A program made the translations under genes and the position numbers. Positions 25,426-35,757 of a DNA stretch of 64,000 bases are shown here, one piece after another (the stretch's first letter is position 1; each line of letters starts with the position of its first letter). The stretch is from Spirosoma aureum (lineage in GTDB: Bacteria; Bacteroidota; Bacteroidia; Cytophagales; Spirosomataceae): the NCBI RefSeq assembly GCF_011604685.1, contig NZ_CP050063.1:569001-633000 (forward strand), written 5' to 3'. The notes under the pieces were generated by a model. The model searched no databases. It saw only the letters and a list, made by a program, of their open reading frames with translations, and had not been told where the DNA came from.

Positions 25426-28344
25426 CTATACTTTTCCCCGCAGGTAGTCAGCAGTATAGTTTCCTTCGGGTAGTTTGACCATTTCTTCGGGAGTTCCCGT
25501 AAACGTGATATAACCGCCAGTGTCTCCACCTTCCGGGCCGAGGTCAATAATATAGTCAGCACTTTTAATGACTTCCATGTTGTGCTCGATAATGATAACC
25601 GAGTCACCCTGATCGACAAGAGCATTGATCGCCGACAGTAATTTTCGGATATCATGAAAATGAAGCCCGGTTGTCGGTTCGTCAAAAATGAATAGCGTGC
25701 TGCCTTTGTTGGGATTACCCTTACCCAGGAAGGATGCCAGCTTTACACGCTGGGCTTCACCGCCAGAAAGCGTATTGGACGACTGACCAAGGCCGATATA
25801 ACCCAAACCAACATCCTGCAATGGCCGTAATTTATCGGCCATTTTAGGGTCTGCTTTTCGGAAGAAGTCGATGGCTTCATCCACGGTCATGTCTAAAATG
25901 TCAGAAACATTTTTGTCCTGTAAGGTGACCTCCAGTATTTCCTGCTTGAAACGTTTGCCGCCACAGCCCTCACATTTGAGGTAAATGTCGGCCATAAACT
26001 GCATCTCGATTTTCACTTCGCCTTCGCCCTGGCATACTTCGCAGCGACCACCATCGACATTAAAGGAAAAATGACTTGGTTTGTAGGCACGTGATTTGGA
26101 AAGAGGCTGATCGGCCATAACCTGCCGCAGGTAATCATACGCTTTGATATAGGTTACCGGGTTTGATCGACTCGATTTGCCAATTGGATTCTGGTCAATC
26201 ATTTCAATAGCCGACACGCGGCTGAGTGAACCACCCAGGCTATCATATTTTCCGGCTTCTTCTGCTGCATCGCCCTTTTCCCGCATCAAAGCCGGATAGA
26301 GTACTTTTCGAATCAGCGTACTCTTGCCTGAACCCGATACACCCGTTACGACCGTAAGTGTATTGAGCGGGAACCGCACATCTACGTCTTTGAGATTATT
26401 CTCACGGGCTCCTTTCAGTTCAATAAAGTTCGTCGCTTTTCGACGGAATGTGGGCACTTCAACCGTCTCGCGTCCGGTTAGAAAATCGAGGGTATGCGAT
26501 TGCATAGATTGAGCAGGCTCATGACCATTCTCCGTATTCGAGGCTTCGTGCCCTACGCTCTGCATAATCTGCTCCCACGTTCCCTGAAACACCAGATGGC
26601 CACCAAGTGAACCGGCATCAGGTCCAATATCAATAAGCTGGTCGGCGGCTCGCATTACTTCTTCTTCGTGCTCAACAACGATGACCGTGTTGCCCATATC
26701 ACGCAAGGATTCCAGAACGCTGACCAGCCGCTTCGTATCACGTGGATGAAGGCCAATACTGGGTTCATCGAGAATATACATTGAACCGACCAAGGCCGAG
26801 CCAAGCGATGTAGCGAGCTTGATGCGCTGATATTCGCCACCAGACAGCGAATTGGTTAGACGGTTGAGGGTCAGGTAACCCAGTCCAACGCGTTCCATGT
26901 AATTCAGCCGGTTACGAATCTCGATCAGGATGCGATTGGCTACCTGTTGCTGATGCGAAGGAAGCTGTATCTCGTGAAAGAATGCCGTTACCTGCGTAAT
27001 AGGCATCAAAACCAGATCAGTAATTGACTTCCCGGCTACCTTTACATAGCCCGCATCCTTACGCAAACGCGAACCCCGACATTCCGGGCAGGTTGTTTTT
27101 CCTCGATAACGTGATAACATCACGCGGTACTGTACCTTGAAGGTTTGACTTTCAACGTAGTCGAAAAAAGAATTCAACCCATCGAAATAGGCGTTGCCCG
27201 ACCAGAGCAGTTCCTGTTCGGCGGGAGTAAGGTCTTTATAAGGACGGTGAATCGGGAAATCGAAGCGAATGCCATTCTTAAGCAATGGCTTCAAAAACTC
27301 CTCGCTCATTTTCTCACTGCGCCAGGGGGCTATCGCTCCCTCAAAAACCGAAAGATTTTTATCCGGTATAACCAGATCAGGGTCAATACCCAACACTTTT
27401 CCGAATCCATCGCACCGTCGGCAGGCACCGTATGGATTATTGAAGGTAAACAGGTTTACACTCGGCTCTTCGAAGACAATACCGTCTAATTCAAATTTAT
27501 CGGAGAAAACGCGTGATTCGCCTAATTCGCCGGACCGGCCAACAATCTCTACCCGGCAAGTGCCTTCGCCTTCGTTAAAAGCCGTCTGAACAGAATCGGA
27601 AAAACGATATTGATTATCTTCGTCGGGATTGCCATTATCGTCGTAGATAACAGTGCCGCGGTCGATGAGAATTTCCAGAGAGGAGTGGGGTAAATTAACT
27701 TTATCCGCATTTTCGCCTTCCAGAAAATCTTCGATTTGCAAGACTTGTCCATCGGCTACAATTCGGGTATAGCCTTTCTGGAGCAGGATCGTCAACTCAT
27801 AGATCAGCGTTCTACCCTCCCGAATACGTAGCGGAGCCAAAATCATAACCCGTTGGCCTGCCTCAAAACTGTACATGAAGTTGACAACGTCCGTAACCGT
27901 ATCTTTACGCACTTCATATCCTGATACGGGCGAATAGGTAGTGCCGGCCCGCGCAAACAGAAGTTTTAGATAGTCATAAATTTCAGTCGAGGTTCCAACC
28001 GTAGAGCGGGGGTTTCGGGTCGATACCTTTTGTTCGATGGCAATGGCTGGCGAAACACCCTTGATGTATTCGACCTCGGGTTTTTCCATCCGGCCCAGAA
28101 ACTGTCGGGCATAACTGCTCAGGCTTTCGACATACATGCGTTGCCCCTCGGCAAACAACGTGTCGAAGGCAAGCGATGATTTTCCGGAACCAGACAGACC
28201 CGTGAGAACAACTAATTTATTGCGTGGAATGGCAACATCAATTCCTTTCAGATTATGTACTTTCGCCCCCTTAATGATAATAAACTGTTTGGGGTCAAGG
28301 TGATCAACCGACTGTTGTTGTTCGGTGTTCGTGGTTGGAGTCAT
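25426..28344 (-). CDS. uvrA: Excinuclease ABC subunit A
   Basis: A 972-residue UvrA, slightly longer than the usual 940. It is the damage-recognition ATPase of nucleotide excision repair. Both ATP sites are intact: Walker [13 protein letters not shown] and [11 protein letters not shown], signature [12 protein letters not shown] and [12 protein letters not shown], Walker [13 protein letters not shown] and [11 protein letters not shown]. Zinc-binding cysteine clusters are seen at [25 protein letters not shown] and CEGCGGKRF. It is transcribed alone; the divergent MgtC-like gene begins 162 bases away. Confidence 0.98.
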   Translation of the reverse strand: MTPTTNTEQQQSVDHLDPKQFIIIKGAKVHNLKGIDVAIPRNKLVVLTGLSGSGKSSLAFDTLFAEGQRMYVESLSSYARQFLGRMEKPEVEYIKGVSPAIAIEQKVSTRNPRSTVGTSTEIYDYLKLLFARAGTTYSPVSGYEVRKDTVTDVVNFMYSFEAGQRVMILAPLRIREGRTLIYELTILLQKGYTRIVADGQVLQIEDFLEGENADKVNLPHSSLEILIDRGTVIYDDNGNPDEDNQYRFSDSVQTAFNEGEGTCRVEIVGRSGELGESRVFSDKFELDGIVFEEPSVNLFTFNNPYGACRRCDGFGKVLGIDPDLVIPDKNLSVFEGAIAPWRSEKMSEEFLKPLLKNGIRFDFPIHRPYKDLTPAEQELLWSGNAYFDGLNSFFDYVESQTFKVQYRVMLSRYRGKTTCPECRGSRLRKDAGYVKVAGKSITDLVLMPITQVTAFFHEIQLPSHQQQVANRILIEIRNRLNYMERVGLGYLTLNRLTNSLSGGEYQRIKLATSLGSALVGSMYILDEPSIGLHPRDTKRLVSVLESLRDMGNTVIVVEHEEEVMRAADQLIDIGPDAGSLGGHLVFQGTWEQIMQSVGHEASNTENGHEPAQSMQSHTLDFLTGRETVEVPTFRRKATNFIELKGARENNLKDVDVRFPLNTLTVVTGVSGSGKSTLIRKVLYPALMREKGDAAEEAGKYDSLGGSLSRVSAIEMIDQNPIGKSSRSNPVTYIKAYDYLRQVMADQPLSKSRAYKPSHFSFNVDGGRCEVCQGEGEVKIEMQFMADIYLKCEGCGGKRFKQEILEVTLQDKNVSDILDMTVDEAIDFFRKADPKMADKLRPLQDVGLGYIGLGQSSNTLSGGEAQRVKLASFLGKGNPNKGSTLFIFDEPTTGLHFHDIRKLLSAINALVDQGDSVIIIEHNMEVIKSADYIIDLGPEGGDTGGYITFTGTPEEMVKLPEGNYTADYLRGKV

Positions 28345-28506
28345 TCTAAGTCAGTAGGGTAAACTCTATCTAAATTTTAACGGTTTATTTGAAAATATGG
28401 TTTCTCTGGACCGATATTCTTAAGATGACTTCTGCCAGGATTGATCAGCCTTTTGTCGATAAATGCAACAACCAGGCATTTACTGCCGTATTAGGTAACG
28501 AAAGCA

Positions 28507-29136
28507 ATGGATTTCGTCATAGAAGACATTATTAGCTTAACTGCTGCATTGGTTATTGGTGGCCTGATTGGGGCTGAGCGTGAGTATCATGGCAAATCAG
28601 CGGGTTTTCGAACCATGATTATGATTTGTGTTGGTTCTGCATTATTCACGCTTATCTCCGGCCGTATCGGGAATTCCGGTGATCGTATTGCTGCTAACAT
28701 TGTCAATGGAATTGGCTTTCTGGGGGCCGGCATCATCTTTCGGGAAGATAATCGGGTAAAAGGTCTCACGACAGCAGCTACTGTTTGGGCGGTATCGGCG
28801 TTAGGTATGTGCGTAGGCAGCGGCCACTACGATATTGCTATTACAGGATTTGTGCTTATTATGTGTTCACTTTTGTTGCTGACTGGTTTAACCAAACAAA
28901 TTCAGAAGTTTAACCAGACCCGTGACTATAAAATCGTGACCCAGTTTCGAAACCGGACACTGGATGAGTACGAAACATTTTTTGAAACGTGTAACCTCTC
29001 ACCAACACTGAGGCATCAGCAACGGATTGGAACAGAAATCGCGGGCCATTGGCGGGTGCACGGAGCCGTAAAGAATCATGAAAAATGTATTAAACATCTG
29101 CTAAACGATCCCGAAGTAAAAGAATTTACCTTTTGA
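28507..29136 (+). CDS. MgtC/SapB family membrane protein
   Basis: A 209-residue protein. Residues 1-140 form about four or five membrane helices with the family signature LIGAEREYHGKSAGFRTM and GFLGAGIIF; the hydrophilic tail from about 145 is a small ACT-like cytoplasmic domain. MgtC relatives help survival at low magnesium and inhibit the F-type ATP synthase in Salmonella, but for most members the role is open. The start codon follows GTAACGAAAGCA and is the only good one. Confidence 0.88.
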   Translation: MDFVIEDIISLTAALVIGGLIGAEREYHGKSAGFRTMIMICVGSALFTLISGRIGNSGDRIAANIVNGIGFLGAGIIFREDNRVKGLTTAATVWAVSALGMCVGSGHYDIAITGFVLIMCSLLLLTGLTKQIQKFNQTRDYKIVTQFRNRTLDEYETFFETCNLSPTLRHQQRIGTEIAGHWRVHGAVKNHEKCIKHLLNDPEVKEFTF

Positions 29137-29237
29137 TTTCGTTACTTTCGGGACGCTGGATAGCAAGATGTCAACTAAGTCAACTAATCGTGTTTTATTC
29201 ATAGTCTAAGCCAGCTTCTTTTTTATATAAATCTATC

Positions 29238-29858
29238 ATGAGTCATATCCAAAAGTTACTGTTTATCATAGCGTTATTAAGCAGTAGCGTTGCTTTCGGG
29301 CAACTCACAGAAGATCCTGAAGACCGCCGTGATCAGGGTAAAGATCCTTTTAAAACACAAACTGTAGATGGGCAGCCGTTACCCTTTTCGCAGCGACTAC
29401 GGTTTGGCGGGGGTATTAACGGTTTCCGGTTCGGCAATCCATTTAGTTTAGGTGTGTCGCCGGTTGTTGGTTACCAGGCCACCGAGCGCCTTATTGTCGG
29501 TATTGGAGGAACATACAATTACACCCATTATAAAGCCCCTTATTATACACCGACCACCTACAACCAGTTTGGTGTAAGAGGCTTTGCGATGTATGAATTT
29601 ATTCCGTCTATTTTGCCAAATCTATATTTGCATGGTGAGGTAGAAAATAGCTCTATTCAGGTTAAAGACGACCAAACCAGCCGATCAAATAGTGTAGGTG
29701 TAACGGCGCCTTTGGTTGGTCTTACGTATTCGCAGCCTATTTCCCGCCGGTTTGGCGTAAATCTAACCGCACTTTATAACCTGAATTATAACGATCCACA
29801 GGGCGTTTCACAATACATTTATGGCAGCCCGCTGGTTATTCGGTTATCATTCTTTTGA
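29238..29858 (+). CDS. Outer-membrane beta-barrel protein, function unknown
   Basis: A 206-residue exported protein with signal peptide (KLLFIIALLSSSVAFGQ). The mature protein begins with a charged stretch (LTEDPEDRRDQGKD) and then shows amphipathic strands (LRFGGGINGFRFGNPFSLGVSP, cut here for length) ending in a strand with terminal FF. It resembles other unassigned barrel proteins of Cytophagales. It ends at a strong bidirectional terminator. Confidence 0.7.
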   Translation: MSHIQKLLFIIALLSSSVAFGQLTEDPEDRRDQGKDPFKTQTVDGQPLPFSQRLRFGGGINGFRFGNPFSLGVSPVVGYQATERLIVGIGGTYNYTHYKAPYYTPTTYNQFGVRGFAMYEFIPSILPNLYLHGEVENSSIQVKDDQTSRSNSVGVTAPLVGLTYSQPISRRFGVNLTALYNLNYNDPQGVSQYIYGSPLVIRLSFF

Positions 29859-29871
29859 GGAAAATACCCCT

Positions 29872-29916
29872 CTAATAAAAAAAGCATCGCTCCTGTGGCG
29901 ATGCTTTTTTTATTAG
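29872..29916. terminator. Bidirectional rho-independent terminator
   Basis: A perfect 19-bp inverted repeat (29872-29890 with 29898-29916) with GC core GCATCGC and a 7-base loop, flanked by seven A and seven T. It lies between the convergent outer-membrane gene (stop at 29858) and SGNH gene (stop at 29923). Confidence 0.93.
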
Positions 29917-29922
29917 AACGAC

Positions 29923-31131
29923 TTATGGGATTTTTTGCCAGATCAGATCAGCGATGCGTAGCATACCCAGATCGTTGGGATGGGCCGCCACGCCCGGATT
30001 GGTGTACTGGCTGGCAAAGTATTTACTCTGAGGGACCATTTCGCTTAGGTCTACTAATGGATAGCCTTTTTCGAGCGTAACTTTTCGGATAATGGCATCT
30101 GCCTGAGGGCGCGGCCATACGCTGGTTGTGCAGACGATTTTAGCGGGTTGTGCATACGAGGCAAATTTATCGAGCAACGCGCGAAATTGTTTTTCAAAGT
30201 TACGGCCCCCCAGAACCTCTCCTTCGTCAACGTTTTCGCCAATACGAACGATAATCAGGTCTGGTTTAAATACTTGTAAAGGCTCATTAAATTCGTCAAG
30301 GCTATAGGTTGCCAGTCCAAATTCACGCTCAAAATTACCGCCGTTCTGGAGTTTAATGCTCACCTTGGGATATAGGGTTGCTAAATGACTCGTCAGTAAA
30401 TGAACAAAGTCTTTCTCCGGAGCTGAGGCCGCCATACCATTCGTATTATACCAGCCAAGTTCGGGAGCTGGCCCATGACTCATAATACTATTACCGATAA
30501 CCAGCATTCGCTGGAAGTAAGGCACGTAATTTGCCTGTGCTACTGCAGAAACCAGATCGTTGACACGAGTTCGGGCAAGAATAACATTACTACTGAAAAC
30601 GGGAACCTGATTGCCGACGGTCCATGCTTTTCCATTATCGTATGAATACTCAATCAGGGCTCCAGAGGGCATATCTGTAGCACTTATTGGGATTTTGGTG
30701 CCATAGGCAATACTATCGTTCGTCAGGCTAAAAACAGGGATAGGAAGCCCCTGTGGCACTGTTGTCGGTGGTTTATGAGTGGGATTGACTTTGGTAACTG
30801 TCACGCAATCAGGTGTAGTGCAGTCAGTAGCGGGTGGTTTAGTTGGCTTTGTAAGCTGATTGATCGATTCAAGCTGGGTGCAACCAGGTAGCCAATAACT
30901 TACACTGATAGAAAGCAGTATCAGGGATGCATAGTGCAAACTGAGCCTATTAATCCTATAATTTCTTAATCCCTTGTGCACCAATATTGTTAGCGTTATA
31001 GTAAAAGCAGTGTCACTAAAAATATGCCAATTGTTTGTATTATTTAAAAAAAATTGAATATTACGATGCACATTTAAGCAAAAAACAGCAATGACTTGTG
31101 ATATTTTTTTTGCCAATGTACTCATAATCAT
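29923..31131 (-). CDS. SGNH/GDSL hydrolase lipoprotein
   Basis: A predicted lipoprotein with a C-terminal SGNH hydrolase fold. A leader (LHYASLILLSISV) ends in lipobox LPGC, followed by a proline- and threonine-rich linker (PTKPPATDCTTPDC), a domain with DNGKAWTVGNQVPVFS, and the hydrolase: block I IGNSIMSHG, a mid block VRIGENV, and block V with His in AAHPNDLGM. The listed start at 31131 gives 79 residues before the lipobox, much longer than a normal leader; a TTG at 30939 directly ahead of the leader may be the real start, giving about 339 residues. It probably deacylates a surface glycan and faces the acyltransferase genes. Confidence 0.75.
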   Translation of the reverse strand: MIMSTLAKKISQVIAVFCLNVHRNIQFFLNNTNNWHIFSDTAFTITLTILVHKGLRNYRINRLSLHYASLILLSISVSYWLPGCTQLESINQLTKPTKPPATDCTTPDCVTVTKVNPTHKPPTTVPQGLPIPVFSLTNDSIAYGTKIPISATDMPSGALIEYSYDNGKAWTVGNQVPVFSSNVILARTRVNDLVSAVAQANYVPYFQRMLVIGNSIMSHGPAPELGWYNTNGMAASAPEKDFVHLLTSHLATLYPKVSIKLQNGGNFEREFGLATYSLDEFNEPLQVFKPDLIIVRIGENVDEGEVLGGRNFEKQFRALLDKFASYAQPAKIVCTTSVWPRPQADAIIRKVTLEKGYPLVDLSEMVPQSKYFASQYTNPGVAAHPNDLGMLRIADLIWQKIP

Positions 31132-31154
31132 AAGATTGTTGTAGAGTCAGGTTG

Positions 31155-31185
31155 TTTTATGTACCTGCAAAAAAAATTACTTTTG
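31155..31185 (+). promoter_or_regulatory. Probable promoter for the MBOAT/AlgX-like genes
   Basis: TTTT at 31155-31158, 19 bases of spacer, then TACTTTTG at 31178-31185, fitting the Bacteroidota TTTG-N19-TAnnTTTG pattern. It gives a leader of about 185 bases that contains a small hairpin at 31199-31219. Confidence 0.5.
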
Positions 31186-31376
31186 GACTAAATTACAGCT
31201 GTGGGAAAAATTTTCACAGATTTTGAGCAATAAGTTTTCACGGGACGTGATGACTCTCTATTCACTCAAAAAAAGTAAGCAATATGTTTTTCAGTTTCTG
31301 ACAGATATCCTAGTGCTGAAATCTTTATCAGGTGACTTGCCTGAGACGATTTCTATGCTTTGTAAATAAGAGGTTT

Positions 31377-32810
31377 ATGCTTTTCAGTTCGGCTATTTTT
31401 CTGTTTTTATATCTGCCAACTTTTCTGGTTATTTATTATATAATACCCAGGGATTGGCGCAATGCTTTTTTGTTTTTTGCAAGTCTGTTTTTTTATGCCT
31501 GGGGTGAAACTCTGGTTGTGCTGATTTTATTGCTATCTGCTTTTATTAATTTCTTTGCCGGGAGACTTATTGAGCAGGGGCAACGTAAGACTGGCCTGTT
31601 ACTTTCCCTGATTGGAAGCCTCTCTTTGTTAGTATATTATAAATATGCTAACTTCCTGTTTAACTCATTAAAGAGTATTGCTAAATTATTGATGATACCG
31701 GGCGCTGATGAAATTAATCTGGCCGAAATCGCACTTCCAATTGGCATTAGTTTCTATACGTTTCAGGGAATTTCTTACACCCTAGATATATACTGGGGGC
31801 ATATTCGGGCTAATCGGAATTTTCTGGATTATGGAACGTATGTAGCCATGTTTCCACACCAGATTGCCGGCCCGATTGTCCGTTATGCAGATATTGCGCC
31901 TGAGTTGACGAAGCGCACTGTAACCATCGAAAAATTTGGTAGTGGAGCAGAACGATTCATTATTGGATTGGCTAAAAAAATTCTGATAGCCAATACATTT
32001 GCTGGTGTCGCTGATGTCATTTTCAGTGCGCCAACTACCAGTTATTCGACTGCAACGGCCTGGCTGGGTATTGTATTTTATGCACTCCAGATCTATTACG
32101 ATTTTTCTGGCTACTCAGATATGGCTATTGGCCTGGGCAAGATGCTGGGCTTCGATTTTAAAGAGAATTTCAATTACCCATACATAGCTCATTCCGTTCA
32201 GGATTTCTGGCGTCGGTGGCATATTTCATTATCAAGTTGGTTTAGAGATTATCTTTACATTCCATTAGGAGGTAATCGGAGAAGCAGGGTTCGTGTTTAT
32301 GGTAACTTGCTACTAGTTTTTTTCATAACAGGACTGTGGCATGGCGCTAGCTGGAATTTTATCGTCTGGGGACTATATCATGGTCTATTTCTGCTTATTG
32401 AGCGGGCTGGCCTCAGTAAGCGACTGTTACGGGTATGGCCACCTGTTGCGCATGTTTATACTCTACTGGTGGTCTTAGTAGGCTGGGTGTTTTTCAGGAT
32501 TGATAATTTGTCTGATGCGATTAACTATTTGCAGAAAATGATAGGTGTAGGCCCAGTTGTAACCGTTGAAGCGTTCGCGCCTTCATACTTTATGAATATA
32601 GAGACAGTAGTAATACTGCTATTGGGCATATTACTGGCCACACCGATATATAATCGTTTTCATCAATGGTGGATGCGTCGGGCTCCTTATTTTCCTGCCC
32701 GGTTAGTATCTGATTCATTGTATACAGTTGGCCTGCTTGCCCTATTCGTAACAACCATTATGTATCTGGCTGCCGATACATATAATCCGTTTATTTATTT
32801 TCGATTTTAA
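31377..32810 (+). CDS. MBOAT family O-acyltransferase (AlgI-like)
   Basis: A 477-residue membrane protein with many helices. The ATG at 31377 is chosen because it begins the hydrophobic first helix (MLFSSAIFLFLYLPTFLV); the longer frame from 31332 adds a cysteine-rich basic stretch that does not fit. The family core is seen in SFYTFQGISYTLD, VQDFWRRWHISLSSWFRDY and LWHGASWNFIVWG with the catalytic His322. These proteins pass acyl, usually acetyl, groups across the inner membrane onto a partner that modifies secreted polysaccharide. The AlgX-like gene 49 bases downstream is that expected partner. Confidence 0.93.
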   Translation: MLFSSAIFLFLYLPTFLVIYYIIPRDWRNAFLFFASLFFYAWGETLVVLILLLSAFINFFAGRLIEQGQRKTGLLLSLIGSLSLLVYYKYANFLFNSLKSIAKLLMIPGADEINLAEIALPIGISFYTFQGISYTLDIYWGHIRANRNFLDYGTYVAMFPHQIAGPIVRYADIAPELTKRTVTIEKFGSGAERFIIGLAKKILIANTFAGVADVIFSAPTTSYSTATAWLGIVFYALQIYYDFSGYSDMAIGLGKMLGFDFKENFNYPYIAHSVQDFWRRWHISLSSWFRDYLYIPLGGNRRSRVRVYGNLLLVFFITGLWHGASWNFIVWGLYHGLFLLIERAGLSKRLLRVWPPVAHVYTLLVVLVGWVFFRIDNLSDAINYLQKMIGVGPVVTVEAFAPSYFMNIETVVILLLGILLATPIYNRFHQWWMRRAPYFPARLVSDSLYTVGLLALFVTTIMYLAADTYNPFIYFRF

Positions 32811-32859
32811 GCCTTTTTATAGAGGGCCTGAAGATCAAATTTTGTAATAAAGCCGAGGT

Positions 32860-34020
32860 ATGGTTAGCTCAGTTCCACATAAAATTAAAAAGCCAAACCC
32901 AAAGGCAATCATAAAAAAAACGTACGTTTTTTTTATGATTGCCTTTGGGTTTGGAACATTACTATTATTCCCAATAATTGATCAATGCCTGGACTTATCG
33001 GCCGGGTTTAAAAGTACAGAAAAGCGTATTCTTGCTCCGTTTCCAACGTTTAGATTTCCTCATGTTAAATCATATATTCACGAATTTGATGAGTATTATA
33101 AAGAGAATTTCGGGTGGCGTAATGCACTTTTTCATGTCTATAGCTATTGGAAATTAGTAATCCTTGGTCAATCGCCGTTACCCGAAAAAGTTGTAGTTGG
33201 TAAACACGGCTGGTTTTATCCCGGAAATAGCCTCAATCATGCGGTTGATAAACATCGAGGCTTATTGCCAATGTCGCAAAGTTCTATGCATGCCATAGGC
33301 CAGAGATTAAGCCATTTTCAAAAGCAACTAGCTAAACACGGAACGCGATTATATGTCCTCGTTGCTCCTGATTCTTATACTATCTATCCTGAAAATTTAC
33401 CCGACTACATTCACGAGAATGGGCCGTCTAATCTCGATTTATTTAAACAATACCTGACTCGGCATACGACTGTGCCATTCATTGATATCCGTAACGCGCT
33501 GCGAATGGCTAAAAAAAACCATGTCGTTTACTCGCAAACTGATACACATTGGAATGACTACGGATCGTTAATCGCTTCGTTAACTGTTGTTGATTACGTT
33601 AAAAAAGACTTCCCTCAGTTAACCGATGCGAAGCTATCTGATTATCGAGTGAAAGCAACGAATGGTATGGGAGGGGATTTAGTAACCATGCTAGCCTTAA
33701 ATAAGGAGCTGAAAGATTCGGTTGTCTATAGAATTACGCCAATTCCTTCTTTAGCCGCCCGGCAAATAGAAAATACGCCGAATGCCGATATGAACTTACC
33801 CTCTTCGCGATTTATCGGACAGAAACCTACTCTACCTAAACTATTATTAATTGGCGATTCGTTTAGTTTTAGCATGAATCAATTTATCCCGAATCATTTT
33901 GGGGAATCCTATCTGGTGCGTAGCAATCGGTTTAAAATGGACCTGGTTCAGAATGAGCATCCCGATATTGTCGTGCTTGAGATTGTTGAGCGAAATATAG
34001 ACTTATTAGCGAGCTATTGA
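32860..34020 (+). CDS. AlgX/AlgJ-like SGNH acyltransferase (membrane-anchored)
   Basis: A 386-residue protein with one N-terminal membrane helix (about 26-44) and a periplasmic AlgX-type SGNH domain: GKHGWFYPG, LYVLVAPDSYTIYP, QTDTHWNDYG with Asp228-x-His230, and LLLIGDSFSFS with Ser334, matching the Asp-His and Ser of AlgX. It is expected to take the acetyl group delivered by the MBOAT protein and put it on a polysaccharide. No alginate genes are present, so the polymer is unknown. A perfect 62-bp palindrome (32893-32954) encodes the start of the membrane helix; see findings. A later ATG at 32935 is a possible but less likely start. Confidence 0.85.
   Translation: MVSSVPHKIKKPNPKAIIKKTYVFFMIAFGFGTLLLFPIIDQCLDLSAGFKSTEKRILAPFPTFRFPHVKSYIHEFDEYYKENFGWRNALFHVYSYWKLVILGQSPLPEKVVVGKHGWFYPGNSLNHAVDKHRGLLPMSQSSMHAIGQRLSHFQKQLAKHGTRLYVLVAPDSYTIYPENLPDYIHENGPSNLDLFKQYLTRHTTVPFIDIRNALRMAKKNHVVYSQTDTHWNDYGSLIASLTVVDYVKKDFPQLTDAKLSDYRVKATNGMGGDLVTMLALNKELKDSVVYRITPIPSLAARQIENTPNADMNLPSSRFIGQKPTLPKLLLIGDSFSFSMNQFIPNHFGESYLVRSNRFKMDLVQNEHPDIVVLEIVERNIDLLASY
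32893..32954. repeat. Perfect 62-bp palindrome inside the AlgX-like gene
   Basis: Bases 32893-32923 are the exact reverse complement of 32924-32954, with no loop and no mismatch (centre AACGTACGTT). The left arm starts CCAAACCCAAAGGCAATC and the right arm ends GATTGCCTTTGGGTTTGG. It begins 33 bases after the start codon, so both coding strands read through it. Confidence 0.95.
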
Positions 34021-34092
34021 TCTAATTTATAGAGGTTTGCATATTAATTCGTAGTAAAAATATAATGCTGCAAAAACGAATTGAAAAATAGT

Positions 34093-35757
34093 TTATGACT
34101 CCGAAAGGATGTGTTTCGGTAGTTTCATCATTGGTTTTCCTAAAATTAGATCAGCCGCTTTTTCTGCAATCATAATGACAGGCGCATTCGTATTGCCGGA
34201 TACGATGGTTGGCATAATGGAGGCATCAACGACCCGTAATCCCTCAACTCCCCGAACGCGCAGATTCGTATCAACTACAGCCATTTCATCCTGATCTGGG
34301 CCCATCTTGCAGGTGCCTACCGGGTGATACACTGTTTCAAGCTGTTGCAGGATATGTTGCCAGAGTGCATCATCGGAGCTATAATCGGTGGGTGTCTGAA
34401 TCCGAAGCCGGTACGAATCGAAGGCGTCTGCCTGCATGACGGTTAATGCCTGCCGAATACCGTTGATGAGCACCATTTTGTCATCTTCATGCTCCAGGTA
34501 GTTAGGCTGGATCAAGGGGGCGTCAAGTGGGTTATTTGACCGTAATCCGACATACCCTACACTTTTGGGCTTCAATAAGGTAGGCAGGATCGTATAACCG
34601 TCGGTGGTGGGGTATGTTGTCAGGTCGTACACGTCGGTTGTGTAGTCGTCGCCCATATGAATCGGAGCGAAGTGAAACTGCAGATTGGGGCGATCCTGCG
34701 ATGGGTCCGTTTTCAGAAAAGCGACTGCTTCGAGTGGGCTAACCGTAAATGGCCCCTTCCCGAACAGAAAATATTGACCTATAGCCTTCAATTGATTGAC
34801 CGGCTTAAGGTGAAAATTTGACGAAACGCCCCGTTGCGAACACAGGCTACTGACACCCGTAAAAAGATGATCCTGTAAATTCTGCCCCACACCATTGAGT
34901 TCTTTCTTTACGGCAATTTTCCCCTGGCGCAATGCATCGACTGGGCCGATTCCTGAAAGCATGAGCAATTGGGGAGACTGAAACGCTCCCGCTGATAGAA
35001 TAACTTCTTTGGTTGCGGTCGCTATTTGAGTCTGATTTTTACCCGTTATGAATTCAACACCCGTTGCCCGGTCATTTTTTAGTAAAATCTGCTTCGTTAA
35101 CGCATGTGTGATTACTGTCAGATTTGATCGGCTTAGCACCGGTTTTAAAAAGGCTGAAGCCGCACTGTGGCGTTTGCCATCTTTAATGGTAAACTGGAAG
35201 AACCCCGTTCCTTCCTGCTCTTTCCCATTATAATCCTGATTCTCGCGGATACCCGCCTGAATACAGGATTTAACGAAAGCACCAGCCAGGGGCGTTTTGT
35301 ACCTGGTCGCATAGGTCACGTTTAAGAGCCCTTCATGGCCATGATAAAAAGAATCTAACTGACTAAACTGCTCATTGTGTTCCGACCGGATAAAATAAGG
35401 TAGAACGTCAGCATAGCCCCATCCTTTATTTCCTCCATGTGTCGCCCAATCGTTGTAATCAAGCCGGTTACCACGGACGTAAGCCATTGCATTGGTCGAA
35501 CTACATCCTCCAAGTGTTTTACCGCGTGGCTGATACATTCGGCGGCCATTAAGTGCTAATTGGGGTTCCGTCCAGAAACCCCAGTCAACTGCGGTCCCAT
35601 TCAGCTTTGTATAAGCCGCCGGAATACGAATCTCCATCTTTTTGTCTGGACCGCCTGCCTCCAGAAGAAGTACAGACAGGGATGGATCAACAGAAAGTCG
35701 ATTGGCCAGTACACAACCCGCTGAACCCGCTCCAATAATAATGTAGTCGAATGTCAT
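34093..35757 (-). CDS. GMC family FAD-dependent oxidoreductase (choline dehydrogenase-like)
   Basis: A 554-residue flavoenzyme that oxidises an alcohol. The ATG at 35757 begins directly before the FAD-binding Rossmann motif (MTFDYIIIGAGSAG); 11 further codons upstream are unlikely. Other family blocks are RGKTLGGCSSTNAM, the FAD-linked GAFQSPQLLMLSGIGP and the C-terminal YHPVGTCKMG with the active-site His and NTNAPVIMIAEKAADLIL. No betaine-aldehyde dehydrogenase is adjacent, so substrate is unknown. Cytoplasmic: no signal peptide. Confidence 0.92.
   Translation of the reverse strand: MTFDYIIIGAGSAGCVLANRLSVDPSLSVLLLEAGGPDKKMEIRIPAAYTKLNGTAVDWGFWTEPQLALNGRRMYQPRGKTLGGCSSTNAMAYVRGNRLDYNDWATHGGNKGWGYADVLPYFIRSEHNEQFSQLDSFYHGHEGLLNVTYATRYKTPLAGAFVKSCIQAGIRENQDYNGKEQEGTGFFQFTIKDGKRHSAASAFLKPVLSRSNLTVITHALTKQILLKNDRATGVEFITGKNQTQIATATKEVILSAGAFQSPQLLMLSGIGPVDALRQGKIAVKKELNGVGQNLQDHLFTGVSSLCSQRGVSSNFHLKPVNQLKAIGQYFLFGKGPFTVSPLEAVAFLKTDPSQDRPNLQFHFAPIHMGDDYTTDVYDLTTYPTTDGYTILPTLLKPKSVGYVGLRSNNPLDAPLIQPNYLEHEDDKMVLINGIRQALTVMQADAFDSYRLRIQTPTDYSSDDALWQHILQQLETVYHPVGTCKMGPDQDEMAVVDTNLRVRGVEGLRVVDASIMPTIVSGNTNAPVIMIAEKAADLILGKPMMKLPKHILSES

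Noticed and set aside
25353..25685. Frame of 110 codons overlapping the 3' end of uvrA
   Set aside because: Same strand as uvrA but out of frame; uvrA is intact through this stretch.
34046..34082. Terminator between the AlgX-like and GMC genes (AATTCGT with ACGAATT)
   Set aside because: Stem of only seven AT-rich pairs with a long loop; too weak to list as a feature.
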